Origin: Flavobacteriales bacterium UBA7443
Lineage (GTDB): Bacteria > Bacteroidota > Bacteroidia > Flavobacteriales_D > Sanyastnellaceae
Length of the DNA stretch: 18,172 nucleotides
Reading direction: 5' to 3'
Assembly: GCA_002477505.1 (NCBI GenBank)
Contig: DLQB01000119.1
Location: 1-18,172 of the forward strand
Made by a program: the position numbers and the translations under genes. The first letter of the stretch is position 1, and every line of letters begins with the position of its first letter. This document shows, piece after piece, positions 13,663 to 18,172 of this stretch. Below the pieces are notes generated by a model. It made no database searches and was not told the DNA's origin. It saw only the letters and a list, made by a program, of their open reading frames with translations.

Positions 13663-14469
13663 TTAGTGGTAGTAGAAGAGGAAGGCGAACAAGTAAAGCC
13701 AAAGTGCTCCCATGAAGTGCCAATAGATGCTGAGGGACTCAAGCCGCACCACGTCTCCGCCGTGAATCACCCCTTGGTAAACTCGTATTCCATTTACAAT
13801 CAAGTAGATGAAGCCAAATGTCAAGTGCAAAATGTGCACCGCGATCAGGGCCCACAGGTAGCCGCCACCCGAGTTGGAAGTGCGGGCAACGTCCCGTGTA
13901 ATGGGGCGAACCATCAAGGCGTCATTGGCTGCATAAAATTCTTCCCGCTCCGAGCTGTATACCAATGGAAGTCCGTTTCGATACACCACGTAATCTTCTC
14001 CGTAGACCGCAGGACCCTCCATCATGGCTTCAATGCTGTTCCAACGGTAGGTCTCAGCGCCCGATTCATGCTCGCTGATTGTCCAACCCATTCCCATTTC
14101 CGCCAAACGTTTCCAGCCTTCGGCCTGGCTCACGGTAAAACCAATGCCCATGGCCAAAGTCAAGCCCAATCCAATGATTGCGTTCGTTTTTTGAGCGGAT
14201 CGCATGGACCTCACCGCCCACCACAATGCAGCAGAGGAAAGGACGAGCAGTGCATTGGAAACCCAAAAAGCAGGCGTAGGAGACACATGCACCCAAAATT
14301 GTCCCATGTTGGAGACGATGTAGGCACTGGTGAATCCCGCAAACAACATGACGATAGCGAAAACGATGAAATACATCAGCATCTTCTTCGTTCGCTCTCG
14401 AATCTTGGGGTCTAGCCCCTCGAAAACGTTCATCTTCGGGTTGGTTTTTTCGGTAGAAGTATCGTTCAT
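13663..14469 (-). CDS. Cytochrome c oxidase subunit III paralogue
   Basis: Second, diverged subunit III of the heme-copper oxidase. From ATG at 14469 it has 268 residues; the frame is open further upstream, but that part overlaps ctaB. Membrane segments lie at about 29-52, 66-88, 97-116, 203-227 (YLWALIAVHILHLTFGFIYLI) and 244-266 (YWHFMGALWLYLFAFLFYYH). The AVHxLHxxxG and YWHFMGALWLYL motifs are typical for subunit III. An insertion of about 85 residues, rich in Glu and Tyr, lies between segments three and four (118-202), the same place as in the neighbouring paralogue but unrelated in sequence; the flavobacterial versions I recall have only about 20 residues there. Starts 7 bases after the ctaB stop. 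In this gene order one copy may be part of the caa3 enzyme and the other a companion; which is which cannot be told. Confidence 0.92.
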   Translation of the reverse strand: MNDTSTEKTNPKMNVFEGLDPKIRERTKKMLMYFIVFAIVMLFAGFTSAYIVSNMGQFWVHVSPTPAFWVSNALLVLSSAALWWAVRSMRSAQKTNAIIGLGLTLAMGIGFTVSQAEGWKRLAEMGMGWTISEHESGAETYRWNSIEAMMEGPAVYGEDYVVYRNGLPLVYSSEREEFYAANDALMVRPITRDVARTSNSGGGYLWALIAVHILHLTFGFIYLIVNGIRVYQGVIHGGDVVRLESLSIYWHFMGALWLYLFAFLFYYH

Positions 14470-14476
14470 GGTTTCA

Positions 14477-15340
14477 TCAAATCTTATCCAAAACGAAGGC
14501 AAGTTGCACGATTGGCAGGTAAGCAAAGGAGGCGAACATCAACGTCCGGGCATGTTTCATGTCCAAGGTTTGATGCAGCCGATAGGCGGGGACGGCAAAA
14601 AGCAGACCGCTCAAAATGGCCACGATCAGTGCAATATTGCCCACCATCGGGTCGCCTGTTGGGAGCGCCCAAGGCAAGAGAGAGGCTGGGATGCAAAACA
14701 ATGTGTAGACAAAAATCTGCCACGCACTTCGCTTGGTCCTTCCTGCTCGGAAGGGAAGCATGAAGTATCCTGCTTTCTGATAATCGTCGTGGGCCAACCA
14801 AGCGATGGCCCAAAAATGGGGGAATTGCCACATGAATTGAACAGCAAAAAGGGTTCCAGGTTCAATTCCAAAATCACCCGTTGCAGCAACGTATCCGATC
14901 ATCGGCGGGAGTGCTCCGGGAATGGCTCCCACAAACACGCTCATGGTTGTTTTGGCTTTGAGTGGCGTGTAAATAAATGCATAGGACACCAATGCTGCAA
15001 CACCGAGCCAACCACTTAACGGATTGAGCCCAAAAAGACAACCCAGGCCAATGGCTCCCGCTATGATGCTGTATGCCAATGCCGCACCCGTCCCCATTCG
15101 GCCGGTTGGAAGTGGACGATCTGCGGTTCTGCTCATCAATCCATCCACGCGTTTTTCAATGATTTGATTCAGCCCATTCGATGCGCCGGTGAGCAGATAG
15201 CCGCCAATGGTGAGCATCAAAAAGCTGCGAATGTCCATGCTTTCCACGGCCATGAACCATCCTAGAATGGCGGAGACCACGACAAAAAATCCGAGGCGGA
15301 CTTTGAAAAGCGAGGCGATGTCTTTGATGCGTTCGTTCAT
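14477..15340 (-). CDS. ctaB: Heme O synthase (protoheme IX farnesyltransferase)
   Basis: Attaches a farnesyl group to the vinyl side chain of heme b to make heme o, the first step towards heme a for the oxidase; a multipass inner-membrane enzyme of the UbiA family. The 287 residues contain the first polyprenyl-diphosphate motif, NQIIEKRVDGLMSRTADRPL (58-77), where Asn58, Glu62 and Asp66 take the metal-binding places; the inter-helix YTPLKAKTTMSVFVGAIPGA; and the second motif WQFPHFWAIAW with HDDYQKAGYFMLP. Glu in place of the first Asp occurs in other Bacteroidota, as I recall. Length is normal (280-300). First gene of the oxidase cluster, with a -7 box 32 bases ahead of its ATG. ctaA (heme a synthase) is not in the window. 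Confidence 0.97.
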   Translation of the reverse strand: MNERIKDIASLFKVRLGFFVVVSAILGWFMAVESMDIRSFLMLTIGGYLLTGASNGLNQIIEKRVDGLMSRTADRPLPTGRMGTGAALAYSIIAGAIGLGCLFGLNPLSGWLGVAALVSYAFIYTPLKAKTTMSVFVGAIPGALPPMIGYVAATGDFGIEPGTLFAVQFMWQFPHFWAIAWLAHDDYQKAGYFMLPFRAGRTKRSAWQIFVYTLFCIPASLLPWALPTGDPMVGNIALIVAILSGLLFAVPAYRLHQTLDMKHARTLMFASFAYLPIVQLAFVLDKI

Positions 15341-15371
15341 GGATGAATCGTCTGGTGTTGACTTGGGCGTG

Positions 15372-15379
15372 CAAAATTA
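15372..15379 (-). promoter_or_regulatory. -7 element of the ctaB / oxidase operon promoter
   Basis: On the minus strand TAATTTTG followed by CACG, 31 bases before the ctaB start codon and in the 61-base gap after the RemB/Wzi-like gene. It shares the TTTGCAC string with the rpmH and ahcY sites. No good -33 TTTG is visible. It would separate the oxidase genes from the polysaccharide/motility pair upstream. Confidence 0.5.
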
Positions 15380-15401
15380 CATCCCGTCAGCGGATATTGG
15401 G

Positions 15402-17033
15402 TCACCAATTCCGCTCCTCAAGCACCCGACGCAGCCGAATTCCCATTTCCACCCGCCACCAAGTGGATCGCTGCAGGGATCCGTTCAAGTTGTTTTGCGT
15501 ACTCCGGATGAAGAATTCTTGTCCATCCAACTTTGGAATGCGGTACCCCAAATCCGCCCAGGTTTGAAACTGGTTGACGATATCGGTCTCGCCCGCTTGT
15601 CCATCACCGGCAAAAAACCATTCTACCCCATAATTGGAGGGCCGTGTGATGTAGGAAAGCAACGGATCGGATCCAATGGAAACAGCCGGTTCTTTTCCCA
15701 AATCAACGGGTTCATCGATGGCCTGCCTCCTAACCAACGCACCAAGGTGCAATCGGAATCTTCCCGAGCTCCAAACTATGTGGCTTCTTAACTCGGCAAA
15801 ATTACTCCCGGCAGGATGGGCAAGCGGCTGGCGGTTGTGTGTCCAAGATTGCACTTGCGAAGCATGTGAGTAGGTGTATGGCCGAATGGCTGCGGCTTCC
15901 ACCACTACATCCCAATGTTCGTCGGCACTTCCATAATGAATGGAGCCCAATGCCCCCCATTTGTTTGCCCACCATTGATCGTCGGAGCGCATTTCGGATA
16001 TGACGAGTTCGTCCAGGAGGATCTGACCGTACAAGCGCCACGTTCCGGTAGGGGTCGATTGGTTCCACGAAAGCGCTGCCCCGAGCAAGGCGTTATCTGC
16101 GGAGCCAAGCGCATACTCAGTCGGTCGAAAGGCGATGAACGGCAAGGCATAGGGGACTTCAAATCGTTGATCATAGCCGGAGTCATTTGCCAGATAGCTC
16201 ACTGCGCCATACAATTCTCCGCTCCAGCCTCGTCCGAGATCAACTTCCACCAAGTGCGCGGCAAACCAGGCCGGTCGACGAATGGCATAGGTCCCCGGAC
16301 TGCGGTCTTGTGCTCCTATGAAATCAGAGGGGCTTCCAACCGTGCGATGCGTCGTACGGCCAATCAGATGTGTGTATTGCACCTTCCCCGCATCTGCGTG
16401 CAAGCGCGCATAGGGAAGGGCCGCTGCTTGCCGGTCAATCCATAACGATCGCCAGCCTTTGCCCCAGTGGTGCTGGCCTTGTCCTACTTCAAGCTGAATC
16501 GAAGGAGAAACTACAAAATTGAGGTGTCCGGTTCCGCGGACCAGAGCGATATCACTGGGGTTGGGATTCCAGGCCCAGCCGATTCCGTCCCATGTTGCCC
16601 ATTGCCACGCTTGATTCCAATCGGGTTCACTCACGTTGCTCAATCGCCAATGGTCCAGCACGCCATGCCACGAGAACCGCTTCCAATGTCCCGCCAATTC
16701 CATGCCTGTTTTCCACCCAAGACCTTCAGCAACGGATCGAGCCGTTCCATTCCCAATGGCGCGGACATTGGGGCTGAACTGACCCGATGCGAAAGCCCGG
16801 ATTCCGATCGCTGAGTCGCCGTACCAAAGGGTTGTGTCGGGAGGGCGCTGCCAATTGGTTGCGCTGGCCAATGGCCAAATGGAAGGACAGTCATCTTCCA
16901 AGGGTCCGATTTTCCAGCGTTCGCTTTCCAGTTCTTGGGCATGAAGAAAACCAAACGAAAGGGTGAGAAGCACCCAAATATTCAGTCTTTTGGAAGCGGA
17001 TGGGACGGGTTTGATGAAGAACCGAGCGCGCAT
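15402..17033 (-). CDS. Outer-membrane beta-barrel of the Wzi / gliding-motility RemB type
   Basis: Exported protein of 543 residues with a signal peptide (basic MRARFFIK, hydrophobic 19-31, cleavage near HA-Q). The rest is rich in Trp, Tyr, Gly and alternating hydrophobic residues and ends in a strand with basic residues (RLRRVLEERNW), as expected of a beta-barrel. Two stretches recall the RemB/capsule-assembly Wzi group of Bacteroidota: VGQGQHHWGKGWRSLWIDR (183-201) with LPYARL, and RPYTYSH with NRQPLAHPAGSNF (384-412). RemB is linked to gliding in Flavobacterium, and Wzi binds capsule polysaccharide in Escherichia coli. Which role applies here is open. ATG at 17033 lies 9 bases after the sugar-phosphate transferase gene, suggesting co-transcription. 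The assignment is from motif memory. Confidence 0.75.
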   Translation of the reverse strand: MRARFFIKPVPSASKRLNIWVLLTLSFGFLHAQELESERWKIGPLEDDCPSIWPLASATNWQRPPDTTLWYGDSAIGIRAFASGQFSPNVRAIGNGTARSVAEGLGWKTGMELAGHWKRFSWHGVLDHWRLSNVSEPDWNQAWQWATWDGIGWAWNPNPSDIALVRGTGHLNFVVSPSIQLEVGQGQHHWGKGWRSLWIDRQAAALPYARLHADAGKVQYTHLIGRTTHRTVGSPSDFIGAQDRSPGTYAIRRPAWFAAHLVEVDLGRGWSGELYGAVSYLANDSGYDQRFEVPYALPFIAFRPTEYALGSADNALLGAALSWNQSTPTGTWRLYGQILLDELVISEMRSDDQWWANKWGALGSIHYGSADEHWDVVVEAAAIRPYTYSHASQVQSWTHNRQPLAHPAGSNFAELRSHIVWSSGRFRLHLGALVRRQAIDEPVDLGKEPAVSIGSDPLLSYITRPSNYGVEWFFAGDGQAGETDIVNQFQTWADLGYRIPKLDGQEFFIRSTQNNLNGSLQRSTWWRVEMGIRLRRVLEERNW

Positions 17034-17042
17034 TGGGCTAAG

Positions 17043-18172
17043 TTACGACCCTGACAATGCGGTCGTTCCTGCCGACCCAGGTTTATCTGGCTGCGACTTT
17101 TTTTTTGACTTTTGCAACAAAGTATTCTGCCGTTTGACGTTTCTCTGGTGGGTGTCACGTGTGTTTCGAAGGGTGGGCAAAAACCAAAGAAAAGAAAGCA
17201 GAAGCAAACCAAAAAACATTCCCTCTTCTCCGAGGTTCGGGAATAGAAAGGGTCTTGAGAAAGCGAGTCCAATGAAAACAAAAGAGTAGAAATAGACGAA
17301 AATGGCGGTTTTTCGGTGGCTCTTGTATTTCATCATGAGCCGGTGGTGCATGTGATTTTGATCAGGATGAAAAGGAGAGATGCCGCGAATGGCGCGCAAG
17401 AAGAAAACGCGCAGCGTATCCACCAGGGGATATGCGAGAATAGCCATGGCCAGGGTGGGCCGGGACAATTGGGAAAACACTTCAGGAATTGCCTCTCCTG
17501 GGGTCTGGATCACATTCGTTGCGAGGGCATATCCAACAACTCCGAGGACGAGCGATCCGCAATCCCCCAAGAAGATTCGAGCGGGAGCGAAATTGAAAAC
17601 CAAAAACCCAAGTGTGGCTCCCAATATCGTCAAAGAAAGAATGGCGGCTGGAATTTGACCAGTCAAGAGAAACCAAGCAGAAAATGCAGCCATGGCTATT
17701 GCTGAGTACCCCCCCGCAAGGCCGTCGATGCCGTCGATGAGGTTCCATGCGTTGACAATCACGATATAGACAAACAATGAGAATATCGTTGAAATGGTTT
17801 CGGGCATTTCTTCAATGCCGAAGAGGCCGCCAAAGCCTTCGATCCGAAAACCTCCAACCGTTACGAGCAATGCTCCCGCGATCAAATGGACCATCAGTTT
17901 CTTTGAAGCGGACATCCCGATCAGATCATCTTTCAAGCCCATGGTAAATACCACGGTCATGCACGTCAAAAGAACAGAGTATTGCTGGAAGGATTCGCGG
18001 CTTGGCGTTTCACCGAGGGACAGCCAAAAGAACCCGTTCGTCAGGATGACAAAATAGATCATGACACCACCAATGGTTGGAACGCTTCGGTGGTGGATTT
18101 TTCGGGGATCTTCAGGGTCATCAACCAGGCGCTTCAACTTTGCAACCTTAATGAGGTTGGGCATGCCAAAAA
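17043..18172 (-). CDS. WecA/MraY-family undecaprenyl-phosphate sugar-1-phosphate transferase (partial, N-terminus beyond window)
   Basis: Polytopic inner-membrane enzyme that loads a sugar phosphate (commonly GlcNAc-1-phosphate) from a UDP-sugar onto undecaprenyl phosphate, the first step of many surface polysaccharides. The frame is open through the right edge. The ATG at 18164 is internal by family logic, because the first membrane helix expected before AKLKRLVDDPEDPRKIHH is missing. Numbering from that Met: IGGVMIYF (31-38), GLKDDL with Asp79-Asp80, NAWNLIDGIDGLAGG (138-152), FLGDCGSLVLG (198-208) with Asp201, and HPDQNHMHHRL (266-276), the histidine motif of the WecA/TagO rather than the MraY branch. 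The C-terminal tail is Lys/Ser-rich and includes a run of nine A bases (17098-17106). Followed by the RemB/Wzi-like gene. Confidence 0.93.
   Translation of the reverse strand, partial: FGMPNLIKVAKLKRLVDDPEDPRKIHHRSVPTIGGVMIYFVILTNGFFWLSLGETPSRESFQQYSVLLTCMTVVFTMGLKDDLIGMSASKKLMVHLIAGALLVTVGGFRIEGFGGLFGIEEMPETISTIFSLFVYIVIVNAWNLIDGIDGLAGGYSAIAMAAFSAWFLLTGQIPAAILSLTILGATLGFLVFNFAPARIFLGDCGSLVLGVVGYALATNVIQTPGEAIPEVFSQLSRPTLAMAILAYPLVDTLRVFFLRAIRGISPFHPDQNHMHHRLMMKYKSHRKTAIFVYFYSFVFIGLAFSRPFLFPNLGEEGMFFGLLLLSFLWFLPTLRNTRDTHQRNVKRQNTLLQKSKKKSQPDKPGSAGTTALSGS

Noticed and set aside
13546..14415. Long open frame (289 codons) on the plus strand opposite the first cox3 gene
   Set aside because: Same reasoning: antisense to a well-supported membrane protein, with no domain features of its own.
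1..18172. CRISPR arrays, insertion sequences, prophage or defence genes, tRNA or rRNA genes
   Set aside because: I saw no regularly spaced repeats, transposase or integrase motifs, terminal inverted repeats or RNA gene signatures; the window reads as ordinary core chromosome.

Overview
The window looks like chromosomal DNA of an aerobic, Gram-negative Bacteroidota bacterium, most likely of the order Flavobacteriales. Four things point there. The promoter-like sites fit the Bacteroidota pattern TAnnTTTG rather than TATAAT. An exosortase of the XrtF type sits beside its usual partner. The cytochrome oxidase accessory genes are in the order ctaB, cox3, cox3, cox4, SCO, DUF420, which I know from flavobacteria. 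There is also a RemB/Wzi-like outer-membrane barrel. G+C is about one half by eye, higher than in typical Flavobacteriaceae, so a neighbouring family is possible. I saw no mobile element, CRISPR array, tRNA or rRNA, and no gene-free stretch longer than 300 bases.

Layout. Positions 1-1502 (minus) hold an MsbA-type ABC exporter cut off at the window edge. rpmH (1700-1867, plus) follows under its own promoter. It meets a 4'-phosphopantetheinyl transferase (1992-2705, minus) at a shared two-way terminator. ahcY (2794-4113, plus) is divergent from the transferase and is followed after 8 bases by xrtF and its overlapping partner gene (4122-5263). From 5292 to the right edge every gene is on the minus strand. 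Read in the direction of transcription they are: a WecA/MraY-family sugar-phosphate transferase (cut at the edge), a RemB/Wzi-like barrel, heme O synthase ctaB, two cytochrome oxidase subunit III genes, subunit IV, a double-domain SCO protein, a DUF420 protein, a small CxxC membrane protein, an OmpA-like protein, TolC, a HlyD-type adaptor, tsaB and a degenerate Rieske-like protein. Many neighbours are 2-9 bases apart or overlap by ATGA.

How the genes fit together. ctaB to DUF420 (and probably the 82-residue CxxC protein) supplies heme, structural subunits and copper/assembly factors for a caa3-like terminal oxidase. The catalytic subunits I and II are not in the window. OmpA-like, TolC and HlyD genes form an envelope/efflux block with no inner-membrane pump nearby, joined by overlap to the tRNA-modification gene tsaB. 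The transferase and barrel at the right edge suggest surface polysaccharide or gliding functions.

The most unusual items are a perfect terminator-like hairpin lying inside the first codons of xrtF just after ahcY, an SCO protein duplicated in tandem with a copper-blind first half, soluble insertions at the same place in both subunit III paralogues, a Rieske-like protein without its cluster ligands, and a CxxC mini-membrane protein in the oxidase cluster. Nothing here amounts to a clearly new defence or mobile system. The XrtF pair is the least understood module.
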